Shown here: positions 53,861-64,000 of the stretch, in pieces
Layout: every line of letters starts with the position of its first letter
Numbering within the stretch: position 1 is the first letter of the stretch
Source of the DNA: Clarkia xantiana subsp. parviflora
Lineage: Eukaryota; Streptophyta; Magnoliopsida; Myrtales; Onagraceae
Direction: 5' to 3'
Assembly: GCA_036873135.1 (NCBI GenBank)
Contig: JAPTYO010000011.1
Coordinates: 2,712,298 to 2,776,297, forward strand
Length of the DNA stretch: 64,000 nt
Translations under genes and position numbers: made by a program
The notes under the pieces: generated by a model
The model's input: only the letters and a program-made list of their open reading frames with translations
Told to the model about the DNA's origin: nothing
Databases searched by the model: none

Positions 53861-54273
53861 TGAGACTACATTGTGATAATCAATCCGCCATGCATATTGC
53901 CAAGAACCAAGTCTACCATGAGAGGACCAAACACATTGAGGTGGATTGTCATTTTGTTCGAGATCTTGATGTGGGAACATTTTCTAGCCCTCCCCATACA
54001 TTCAACTAATTCCCGTTCGAACAAATTTCCAGCTTGCAGACATTCTAACTAAGCCCCTCTGCAAAGCGTCAATTAATAATTTATCTGACAAGTTGGGCAT
54101 GCTAGATATATACGCTCCAACTTGAGAAGGAGTGTTAAATATAGAAATCTTGTATATTCTGTATAATTATTATTTTCCATTCCTAGTTACTTTCCTAGTT
54201 TAGCTATTTACCAAATTTAGCTTGATTGTATCATTATATATTGTAAACTTTATTTACCAATATTTTCATAACA

Positions 54274-55200
54274 TAACCATGTTTATGACTGATTATACAA
54301 CAAGGTGGTCAGAAGCCAAAATGACATCTTAAAGAGCTTGCGGCCAAAATGTAACCTACATCTCACTTCTTTATTTAATTTCACAAATTCTATTATTAGG
54401 ATATCAACATGTCTGAGAATCTTCTTTAACATTTTTCAAAACTTTGATAAGGTTTAAGCTAGATTTTAACCTTCCTGAATTGTCATACTGGTACAAGTTT
54501 GATGATTGTTATTTCTTGATTACAAACTGTGGACTTAACTTTCACTTGATTTGTCTTTTTTATTAGAGCCTTCTTTGGGATTGTTTAGTGCATATTTGTT
54601 ATCTTTTTATAGTGCAGTTGACTTCCAGGAATGCTAACCTAAACTATATGGGTAAAAGTATCATATCATATTCTAAGAAATATTTGTATCTAAGAAGCTA
54701 ATCTAATTTAGAGGGAGAAATTTATTACTGAGATCATAAATTTATTAGGGAATACTTCCGCATGTGAAAGCACTGATTGAGTGATGCTTTTGTTTCTTTG
54801 CAATTTGCGATCACATATAAAGGATAAACTACACATAAAAAATGAACAAAGTCTCATAGAAAAATTATGTACTCCAAGTCACAGTGTACCGTCAAAAATT
54901 CAAATTCTAAGTTTATGTGCATCTCCAAATGAAATAAGAGATAGTAAATATGCATCAATGAGAAGTCTTCATTTAATTATCATATTCAGTTTTTGTTGCA
55001 GGACAAGACTAAAGACCATGACCTACCAAATGTAGGTGAAGAGGTTTTTTTTTATAAGATAAGGTTGGTGAGCAAGTGCATTATACTAAGATAATTTCAA
55101 TCCAGTGGGTTCTTACATATAATTAAATCGAATTATCATGCAAGCTATTAACAACATCGAAATTACACGTAAAACCGATAATGACGAAAACGTGTTTTTT
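54274..55200. other. Intergenic, no gene seen
   Basis: AT-rich. An 84-codon frame at 54781-55035 shows no recognisable domain. Confidence 0.45.
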
Positions 55201-56280
55201 AATACTGAGGCACGTGCCGATCACGGTCTCCTTAAGGCAATTTCGCCCCACTCCACCCTCAGGTTATGCAAAAGAGTTTAAAACAGGGGGCGATCACCTC
55301 CCAAGATTCAACAGTGTCGTCAGTACGTGTTATGGAACGAACACGTCTAACTGAACCGAACCAATACCTGAACACAACAGGATTTTAATATTTGCCGACG
55401 ACGACGACGAACAGTTTATAAATACGTAATGAACATATATATAAACAGAAATAAAGATAATTGCAGTAAGTAACAAACAGAAGGATATAAGCTGCAGTAG
55501 CAACAAAAGCAGCAGAAAAATCCGAATGGTGATGAACAGCAAAATTACTTCGACAGCTACAGAAGAAAACCGAAGCAGGGAGCTGATGAACAGCAGACAA
55601 AAGGTCAAGACTTTCGCAGCAGAGAAGGAGAAATTTCGGATGTGGTGTGAAGAAATGTGAGGGATTTAGCTACTATTTATAGTGCACTTAACCCATCTAT
55701 GCATAAATGCAGCAGTAAATTCGGTAATTAAGAAGCCAATAAATTACCAAAACTGATGCAGTTAATGCAGACTTGACTCTCCAGTTTCATAATTCAAAAA
55801 AATTAGAATTTATTGGCTCACTGAACCTGGACAGACCATGGTTCGATTTAGCAAAACCGAAGGACGCAAGGATAGCTATTCGGATCAACAAACGTGTACA
55901 CACACAAGCCAAGCTTACCGGGTGGGTACTTAATCCATTCGAGTTCACCCCTGAGCGCTTAAAGAAAGTCTTCCATCTAGTAAGTTGTTACTTGTATGAA
56001 ATGATTTGCACAATATAAACTAGTAAAAAACCACTAAAGTGGCCGGTGTGGTACTGCTATATGCAAAGAAATGCATTGGATGCTGAAATTGCCATTCACA
56101 CCCCAAATTGGGCTGAAAAAATCAAAGCCCATGTGGCTTAAAACAAGCCCACATCCAACATGACATGAAGTTCTACCAATTTTTATTAAAACATATGTAA
56201 TACACATACTGCTACATGCAGTAAATTACGAGGTTAAAATTACCCCGCAATATTATGGAACAAAACACTTCCACTTTGAA
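55200..56280 (-). mobile_element. Solo-LTR-like relic (minus orientation)
   Basis: On the minus strand a CTATAAATAG promoter word (55672-55682) lies upstream of a segment ending AGGTATTGGTTCGGTTCAG, GTGATCGCC, TTGCATAACCTGAGG and AAGGAGACCGTGATC. These match the plus-strand relic at 21200-21660. No coding region is attached, as expected after LTR-LTR recombination. Ends are approximate. Confidence 0.5.
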
Positions 56281-56512
56281 TCTCTTTGCTCTATCTATAT
56301 TGTTGTAGTCTCTAATATATATTTATTGCAACTTTTCTTTACATTGCTTTATTTATTTTTAAATAGAACAACATTGTTATGTTCTCCTTTTAATAGATTA
56401 ATAATTTTATATTACATCTCTTTTTAACCTTTTTTTAAATATGTCTTCCGAATTAAATAATGAAAAATTCTAATCTTTCGAACTAAATAATTTAAAATAG
56501 TAATCTACCGAT

Positions 56513-56542
56513 GCGCGTGCAACGCAAGCGCCCTACTCCTAG
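56513..56542 (+). mobile_element. Helitron-like 3' terminus
   Basis: GCGCGTGCAACGCAAGCGC hairpin, then CCTACTC and CTAG (56539-56542), followed by TACTATTTAAATTTGTCTACC as at 49957. Same family as the 49928 end. Confidence 0.55.
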
Positions 56543-56629
56543 TACTATTTAAATTTGTCTACCAAAAATTATTAGTGGATGAATTTTTTACTAAACTAAG
56601 GGGACTAACATCAACATATGAGAAACATA

Positions 56630-57603
56630 TGTGTTATGAGAAGTTCCAAGGCGAACATGAGTTGAAGATGGATGAATAAACAAGACAAGAATATTAAAGA
56701 CACTTTCTAAAACTTATGTTATTTCTATTCGTTGTATTTAGTATGATGAAGTGTTTTTTCAACAGTTACTTAGCTGAACTTATGTGTTGGGCTTTTAGCC
56801 CATGAGTTAATTATTTGTATTAGTTTAATTAGGTCATTTAAGGGTCTAATGGGCTGAAAAACATCAAGCCTCATTAGATAAGTCCATTATGGTTTCTTTT
56901 AGTCCATTCTAGGTGTCATTAGGGTTAGTTTGAAGCCTTTAAATAGCCGCTTTAAGAGTTTGCTGAATTTACTAAATGAAGTTTGAATACAGTTTTACTG
57001 TGAGAAATTTTCTTCTCTTGGTTCTTTGAGAACTCTTGAACTTATCAGATTGTTTGAATTTGACTCCGACTTATCAATCAAGTCTTCCATCCTTGATTGT
57101 GGCGTCATCACCGTACTAAGGTTCTTGCTTCCCAAGTAACGATTCAAGGTTCATCCACCCATACTTGAAAAAGAAACGGTCCAGCGACATCATCTTGCAA
57201 GGGTTTTCGTCTAACATATGAGTTGAAGATGAATGAATAAACAAGACAAGAATATCAAAGACACTTTCCAAGACTTATTTTATTTCTATTCGTTGTATTT
57301 AGTATGATGAAGTTTTTTTTTTCTATTTAGCTGAATTTATGTGTTGGGCGTTTAGCCCATAGTCATTTAAGGGTCTAATGGGCTTCTCAGCCCATTAGAC
57401 CCTTAAATGACCTAATTAAACTAATACAAATAATTAACCCATGGGCTAACGCCCAACACATAAATTCAGCTAAGTAATTTTAGAAAAAACACTTCATCAT
57501 ACTAAATACAACGAATAGAAATAATAATATAAGTCTTGGAAAGTGTCTTTGATATTCTTGTCTTGTTTATTCATCCATCTTCAACTCATGTTCGCCTTGG
57601 AGC
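56630..57603. mobile_element. LTR-like repeat cluster: two direct and one inverted copy
   Basis: The unit CATGAGTTGAAGATGGATGAATAAAC...GTTGGGC.TTTAGCCCA appears at about 56650-56850 (plus), 57218-57384 (plus) and 57389-57594 (inverted). The last two form a palindrome centred near 57386 (GGTCTAATGGGCT-TCTC-AGCCCATTAGACC). Positions 56632-57217 could be one LTR (TGTTA...TAACA ends; TTTAAATAGCC promoter/poly(A)-like region). Confidence 0.6.
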
Positions 57604-58164
57604 TTCTAATTTTCAGCGTTGACTTATGGCAGTCATTATTTTAAAAAAATTATTTGCTCATTTATATATTATATTCATTAATTTTTATCTAATTTTATAA
57701 ATACCAAAAGAATCATATTTTTTTTTTTTTTACAAATTATAGTAGGTAAATCGAACTATTACCCTAACTTCGAGTTTTGAAATTTGGAATCTAAATACTT
57801 GATCTAAATTTTTTTTTTGACGAATTCTTACAAATTTAAATAAAAAAATCAATTACATTTTTATAATTTTGTACATATTTTTTGCATTTTTTTTAATTAA
57901 GATGGTTCAATACTTGAATCTCATTCACTGGTTTGTTCATGTCTGTATTTTAAAAATACGAACATTAATTTATGTATAATCCTTGTTTTAAAAAGTAAAA
58001 GTTATATTTGAAGTATGAAATTATGTGGATCCCAATCTAGACGTGAAACGTAGTCTCCACCACTGGAGAGAGTTTCAATTTTATTGTAGTAATTTCTCTT
58101 TGATGAATTGGGTAGTGACATAGCTGAAGTGGAGAAACTATGAACTTACTATTGGAAGTGCTCT
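57604..58164. other. AT-rich; MITE end near 58150
   Basis: Poly-T runs. CTATTGGAAGTGCTCTTA (58149-58166) resembles a common plant MITE terminus; its partner was not found. No gene. Confidence 0.4.
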
Positions 58165-58292
58165 TAGGAACGTCTTCGGTGCGGAAAAAAGGATTTTAGT
58201 GTTACCAATAAAGATGTCATCGCACAAATAGGAACGTCTTCGGTGCGGAAAAAAAGATTTTAGTGTTACCAATAAAGATGTCATCGCACAAA
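58165..58292. repeat. 64-bp tandem duplication
   Basis: TAGGAACGTCTTCGGTGCGG (58165) repeats at 58229 with 64-bp period and near identity through GATGTCATCGCACAAA. A related partial word GTGCTTCGGTGCCATCG follows at 58331, where the hAT element has inserted. Confidence 0.9.
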
Positions 58293-58349
58293 TAACTTAA
58301 ATTCTCGCGGAAACCGCATAATATGGTGTAGTGCTTCGGTGCCATCGTG

Positions 58350-59661
58350 CAGGGGCGGATCCAGTTAAGGACCAGTGGGGGCAAATGCCCCCACTGAACT
58401 CCATGGATTTTTTTAGGTATACATACTACTTTAAGAAAAATAATTAGTCTATGTTCAGTTTGCCCCCACTGAAAATGGGTGAAATTACTTCTAATTGTTT
58501 ACTTGCCCCGAGCGGTGAAGATTTGTACAGCTTTCTTCGTGACCTTTCTTCTTATTGAAGAACAAGAAAAAAAAAGAATGGAAAATTGCAGGTGTTCTTC
58601 TTTCTCGTTGAAGTATGAAGAAGATGAGGATAAAGTAATAATAAAAAATAATAAAACACTAAAAAGTTAAAATTAAAGTATGAGAGAGAGTAGGAGAATC
58701 ACTTTTATGATTTATCTATGCAGTTATTCTATTTTTACTTTTTAAATTATTTACATATACATAGATATATGTGTAGGATTTTATTTTAGTAACATATATA
58801 TCTTTTTGCCCGATAGTAACCTTAACTTATATTATTATAAAAAAAAACCTTAACTTATATTATTATAAAAAAAAAACCTTAACTTATATACACTATAAAA
58901 TTTTATTTGAATAGTAAATTATTTTCCATTTTGATTAATTCTTTAACTTTCTTTGATTACTAACTTAATAGCAATTATACATATATATTTGATTAATAAC
59001 AGAGATTTTGGATAATAAATTTAAATAATTTCTTGTTTTGTTCAAGTTAACTAATTTGAATTTACACAAAAGCAGTACAAAATGTTTTTTTTTTCTAAAG
59101 AAGTAGATTAAAATATTAGATTGCATAAAATAAGATCAAAATTTATTGATCATCACTATAGTTTATAGCAATAAAAATTAAATTAAATTTATATTTACAA
59201 ACTAGTTTTCAACTTTGTTAAACTAAAATTGGTTTTATATACTAGCTATAAATATGGTGGAATAACTAGTAAAAAATATAATACATATATAAAATAAGAG
59301 TAAAATTATTCTGTATTGTCATAATATTACTTATAATTGTAAACTAAGAGTTGATAGACTATTTAATTTTTTATTTTTTTTTTATATTTCATACAAGCAA
59401 TAATATCAAAAGTATTTTGTATATACGCTTCCATTCCAAAATTGCAAAAATAATATTTATTAAAAAATTTAATGAATACTTTTTTGGTATTATTAACTTT
59501 AGGTAAACTTATTTACATTATAATTGACATTGAATGTAAAGTGTTAAATAAAATTAATTTTAATTAATTTATCATTAAAAAATTTACTTTTTGGAAAAAA
59601 AAAATTTATTTTGGCCAAATTTTTTTGCCCCCTCTCAAACTTATTCCTAGATCCGTCCCTG
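58350..59661. mobile_element. 1312-bp non-autonomous hAT element
   Basis: Inverted ends CAGGGGCGGATCCAG and CTAGATCCGTCCCTG are flanked by a perfect 8-bp duplication CCATCGTG (58342-58349, 59662-59669), as hAT elements make. Subterminal TGCCCCCACTGAA and TTGCCCCC words lie near both ends. The interior is AT-rich and encodes no transposase. Confidence 0.9.
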
Positions 59662-59669
59662 CCATCGTG

Positions 59670-60470
59670 TATCTATGTTTTCTTGTAGCGCATAAACAAA
59701 CAATCGGCAAACTCTAGAATATTATGATCGAAGGCAAAGGAGCAGTCAACCCTTCACCTACCTAACCAAATCACTTATAAATTATTTTAGATATTAAACA
59801 AAGACTTGTATTCTGTACAAATGAACTATTTTATTGAAGCTCTGAAGCTTCCCGGTTGCTTCCTCTATTTTATAAGCAAACCGGACTTCAGAACCGGGTT
59901 CGCTTACATCCTCCGGAAATAAGCAAATCGGACCGTTGAGGGGTCCGGTTCCGATCCGACCGCGGTCGGACCGCCGGTCCGGTCCGATTCTGATAACACT
60001 GCTATTACTATTATGCATTATCTATTTGTTTTAAGCATTTATACGATTAATCATAAGGTTTATTTACAGCTAATTTGGTAATTTCTTTACTTGTAACGGT
60101 ACAACAACTAAAGAATTAATTGTAAACTAGTGATTGACTGATATACATACGTGTTATGCGAAATTCGAGTTAAATGAAACATATGTTATAACAATATATA
60201 TAGTTATTGATTTATTCTTTTTGCATAAAAAATATTTTAAAATTAATATATTAAAATAATATATATATCTTATTTCTAATTACTTTGTTGCATTAATTAT
60301 ACGTAATTTCTTTGTCCATGCAATTATACATAAATTAGAAATACATAATTATATTATTTGTCATTATAAAATTTTACATAAAAATAATTTCTGAATTAGA
60401 CAACCTATAAAAAGTTTGTGTCTTTCTCTAATTACGATATACAGTATTAAAAAAATACTATAAGGGCGAC
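59670..60470. other. Intergenic, no gene seen
   Basis: A GC-rich palindromic patch (TCCGATCCGACCGCGGTCGGA, 59949-59969, shown without its flanks) lies in otherwise AT-rich DNA. Nothing coding. Confidence 0.45.
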
Positions 60471-60474
60471 TTAT

Positions 60475-61620
60475 AGAGAATGGTGATGGCCGGGGTTGCT
60501 CGGGTGAACTTTAGAGGGTAATCGTATGAGACGAGGATGCCCGGTACTTCATCATCTTTTTTTTACGGATGACTTGGTCTTTTTCATCAGGGCGACTAGT
60601 TAGAATGATGAGGCTCCTATGTTAATTATGCGTAATTATTGCGGGGCTTCAGGGCAGGCGGTCAACCTCCACAAGTTGATCGTGTACTTCGGTTCCAACG
60701 TCCGAGAGCGAACTAAAGAAGATGTACGGTGAGTTATGGGGCCGAGGGAAGTTCGTAATTCCGGGAAATATCTTGGGCTTCCAACTATATGGAGAGATCA
60801 AAGCGCTAGGCTTTGGGTTATTTAAAGGAACGGTCTATTTTGAAACTACAAGGATGGAAGTCTTTGCTTCTAAACAATGCGGTCCGCTCCGTTATATGGA
60901 AGCTCCATGCTAATGCCATACCATACCGGTGACGGTTAATTTGCTTCGTTGAGGTGTACAATTGGAGTCAACACACCCGGACCTTGTGGGGGCTGACTCG
61001 GTGGATGCATGGATTGCACGAATTAGGAATGTACCGGGGCTTACCAAAACAGAACGGTCGAGGAGATGGTCACTTATAGGGTTTGTTTGTTGGATAATAT
61101 GGAAGGAGCGATGCAGAGTCATGTATGCCGATGGTGAGCCGAATCCAACAGTAACAGCTGACAAGTCTCTAAGGGATTATAATGAATACATGGGTGCAAA
61201 AGATATCCGATGCGAGACACGACCCCGAGACCACGATCCAGCAACACGCTCTGATATGTGGACACCACCTCCCAAAGGTTACATTATGATAAACTCCGAT
61301 GGCTCCTGGATGAGCTCGGGTGTTGATGGTGCGCGTTGTGGGATGCATTGCGCAGACAACCGTTGGGGAAGTGGTGGGCGGATACGTTGGCCATTGCTGC
61401 GGCGGTAGAGTTGGCGCTTGTGGAAGATTGGAACCGTGTTATCATTGAAGCCGATTCTTTTTTTTTTTTTTTGGCCAAATTGAAGCCGATTCTAAGGAAG
61501 ACTCAAGGCGCAGATTCTTGACATCCTTCGGAGGGCAACGAATATTCGTGAGCTACGCTAGTCGTTTGTACCAAGAAGCGCTAATACTTGTGCTAACTGG
61601 ATTGCAATCTAGTGTAGAAA
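60475..61620 (+). pseudogene. LINE (L1-type) reverse transcriptase and RNase H relic
   Basis: The plus-strand frames contain RT end words HHLFFTDDLVFF (FTDD for the usual FADD), GASGQAVNLHKL and GKYLGLPT, broken by frameshifts. These are followed by zinc-region-like WIIWKERC and the RNase H start PPPKGYIMINSDGSW. The element is 5'-truncated and frameshifted, as most plant LINE copies are. Confidence 0.8.
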
Positions 61621-62778
61621 TATGTCGTATATAAGTAATTGGGTGTACCACTAATTGTCTTCTTTCATCTTATTCTCTTTTATCTAAGTTGTCCATGCAC
61701 ATTTCTAAATTTATACTATCTCTCCAAGTTTTATTGGTATACTTAGTATCTCTCAATAGTTTATTAGCTTATTTATATTATATAAACATTTTAAAGTTTC
61801 TTTACTATGGTTTGTATGAGATAAAGACATTTCAAATTAAATTTTGACATTTGATAAGGTGGAAATGACGTGGCTCAAAATGAGAACCAAAATATCCTCA
61901 ACCATTGTGGATGCTCTAATTAACATTTGAGAATAAAAGCTCTACAAATTAATTTTACCTGTCAGATTACCGATTAACCAAGAGCAATTACCTAATTTAA
62001 TTAATTATTATATTTCTTTAGATATAAAATAAAAATAAAAATGCAGTACACGTAATTATGCAAATTTATTCAGGGAAACCGACCGGCCACCTAATGCTAC
62101 GTTTCAGCGTTTATACAGGGAAATTTAGGATGTCAATTCGTACTATTATGCGTATCAATAATAGTATTGTGCTAAACTTACTGAATAAAAATACACGGTA
62201 CGTCTACCGGGTCATGTTTTACAAATATTAACACACGGCATAAATATTTTTGTGCGTATTTAAAGAATACTTAAGAATTAGCCTTAATATTACAACTTTA
62301 CCGTGCTATTGTGCGTGTTGTGTTTGTCCAGAAATTATATCGTGTTAATCATGTTCGTGCAATCGTGTTATTATTCTGACCTATGCTAGCACAAATATAT
62401 TTTTTTTCGTACATGTTCGTGTCGTGCTATCATATCATGTCACAAATTACCAGGCTAGGAAACCGACCGGTCACCTAATTTATTCAAGGAAACCGACCAA
62501 TTACATTATTATCAAATAAATCATTATGCACACATCAACAATTTGTTTTCTTATTCCCAATACAAATCAAAGATGGACTTATTTAATGTATTTTCCTATT
62601 TTATAAGTAAAGAACCTCAATAATGTAATTTGATACTGCGAATCTATATATATTTTATACCTAATTGATCGCTAGTTTTCTTTCTGTTCATTTAAAAAAT
62701 AAAAATATTCTCGTACCTAGTAACCATGGTGCAAGTTCTTCGAATTGAAAATTAATTTTTAGTATTCTAATATATATG
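61621..62778. other. AT-rich spacer with a MITE end
   Basis: CCATTGTGGATGCTCT at 61902-61917 is the inverted form of the terminus at 16790. The word GGAAACCGACCGG.CACCTAAT occurs twice (62075, 62458). No gene. Confidence 0.4.
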
Positions 62779-63060
62779 TCACTACTGGAAAAAGAAATTC
62801 ATATGGCTTTTATTGACGACACTTTCTTAAGTACCGCAAATATCTTTGTATTAATTAATTTTATTTAGTTTGGCGACGATTCTTAATAACGTCATTTCTT
62901 TTTGTATTATTTCGACTCTTTTTAAAGTATCGTTAAGTTTTAAATTAGGTAACACATTTTTTCAAGAAAAAAGTTACACAACGACGCTTAATTGCGTTGC
63001 CACTTACATGTAATGGCGACACAAGCAAAAACGTTATTTCTTTTAAGTGAAAAAAAAAAA
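62779..63060 (+). mobile_element. CACTA-element end
   Basis: It begins CACTACTGGAAAAAGAAA, the classic plant CACTA terminus, followed by several GCGACG/CGTCG-type subterminal words to about 63040. The other end was not found. Confidence 0.55.
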
Positions 63061-64000
63061 ACGTTCTCAATTTAAGCTCGGTTCGATTCGAAATTTAGCG
63101 AGTCAAATTCGAGTATTGACGGAGCCGATCTCAAATAGCTTACAAATAGTTTAACTCGTTTACATACCTAACCAATCACAAATAAAAAACATTAGCTCCA
63201 ACTGTTCAAGAATGACTCGCAATAGCTTCAATTAATAGGTCTCATCCCCGACAATTAAATAGACTGACCGAAAGTTGCAATAGTTTAGTTTTTTTTTTTT
63301 TTAAAGTATCGATGATATTTTGATTTTATAAAATGATATATTTTACACATTGTAGGATTAATATAATATTTTTTAAAATTTTAAGGGACAAAAATAAAAA
63401 TTTATGCGGTGTAGTGCGGGTAATCGCGGGTTATCCATATTTTATCGTGGTGTGGATATGGGTGGTTCATAAAATTTCATATGGAAATGGTACGGATATG
63501 GATTGAATGAAAAGTATGTGGTTTGGATATGGATGTGGGTTAAAACCGCAGGTTTTGACCTTTGCCATCTGATGTGGGAGATTTTAAACTGTCGGATTTT
63601 AGCGTTCGAGTACATGATTTCGTGCAGAAACTGCGATCTGAGAAAGACCAATAGTAAACTATGGGGTTTTATGTTTTTCGGCAAAATTCTATCGTTTAGA
63701 GGGTCAAATTTGCAGTTTTATATTTCTGTCGGTCTTTTTTATAATTCGTCGGTTTTGTTTAGGGACTTTGTTGTTAATTTCGGATTTTGTCTTAGGGTTA
63801 GGGTTTTTGATTTCTCTATTTAAACTTTGTTAGCCTTCATTTACATTCAGTTTATTGATTAACGAAAAAATAGAGGTTTTCCTCAAACCCTGCGTCAAAT
63901 TTTCGGTATTCTGCGGAATTAACGAATTCTTGCGCCTCTATCCAACAAATTCTCGGCATTTCCATAGAATCAATGAGTATTTATCCCAATCACGCTGCAT
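63061..64000. other. Intergenic to window end
   Basis: AT-rich; contains a frame at 63503-63823 (106 codons) with no recognisable domain and low-complexity Gly/Val/Trp content. Possibly 5' leader or promoter of a gene beyond the window, but no support is visible. Confidence 0.4.

Larger units (their letters stand above)
50967..54268 (+). mobile_element. Ty1/copia element, complete ends but internally deleted
   Basis: Short LTRs (50967-51123, 157 bp; 54133-54268, 136 bp with a 21-bp deletion) start TGTTAAATATAG and end TATTTTCA. They are flanked by the 5-bp duplication TAACA. The primer site TGGTATCAGAGCGGG (51124) abuts the left LTR, and the purine tract TTGAGAAGGAG abuts the right. Inside, gag start, protease and most of integrase are missing; part of integrase and RT remain, and RNase H is mostly deleted. 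It could have moved only in trans. Confidence 0.9.

Noticed and set aside
55330..55608. Leu/Ile-rich 92-codon minus-strand frame suggesting a membrane protein
   Set aside because: It lies in the leader part of an LTR-like relic; the hydrophobicity comes from T-rich codons.

Overview
This is nuclear DNA from a flowering plant, almost certainly a eudicot. The evidence is intron-containing genes, TIR-NB-LRR (TNL) resistance genes (absent from grasses), a plastid-targeted two-domain arogenate dehydrogenase, and a background of LTR retrotransposons, Helitrons and MITEs in AT-rich DNA. The TNL style (flax L6-like) would fit Myrtales such as pomegranate or eucalyptus, but the species cannot be fixed from sequence alone. 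All gene models here are hand-built from splice sites and reading phase; nothing was searched against a database.

Layout. Positions 1-445 are the end of a foldback (Mutator-like) repeat. Positions 1127-3750 hold a tyrosine-biosynthesis gene (arogenate dehydrogenase with two tandem catalytic domains, two exons), whose 3' end runs into a 173-bp tandem repeat carrying AATAAA signals. A tRNA-Lys(CUU) lies at 4668-4740. TNL1 occupies 12678 down to 6405 on the minus strand and TNL2 occupies 26060 to 33528 on the plus strand. They face away from each other across about 13.4 kb of Helitron ends, MITEs, LTR debris and one degenerate TNL fragment. Positions 34134-36111 hold a second Mutator-type element, a coiled-coil pseudogene fragment related to the TNL1 tail, and a TRIM-like element. 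Positions 36112-47059 are one complete Ty3/gypsy retrotransposon of the Tat type, with an antisense, intron-bearing extra gene. Positions 50967-54268 are a complete but internally deleted Ty1/copia element. The rest (54.3-64 kb) is non-coding: LTR relics, a foldback LTR cluster, a 1.3-kb hAT element with its target duplication, a LINE relic and CACTA ends.

How genes relate. The two TNLs are the biological core. Each has canonical TIR, NB-ARC and LRR exons with matching intron positions and phases. Each also appears to carry an extra C-terminal tail, spliced on in phase: a ~220-residue serine/acidic plus coiled-coil tail in TNL1, and an Arg-rich segment followed by two hydrophobic (membrane-like) segments in TNL2. 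The two tails differ but both end in the same SLKADWN motif. A head-to-head TNL arrangement with unusual tails recalls paired sensor/executor resistance genes; that is inference. Mobile elements have inserted close to TNL2 (promoter and intron 1) and inside a TNL1 intron.
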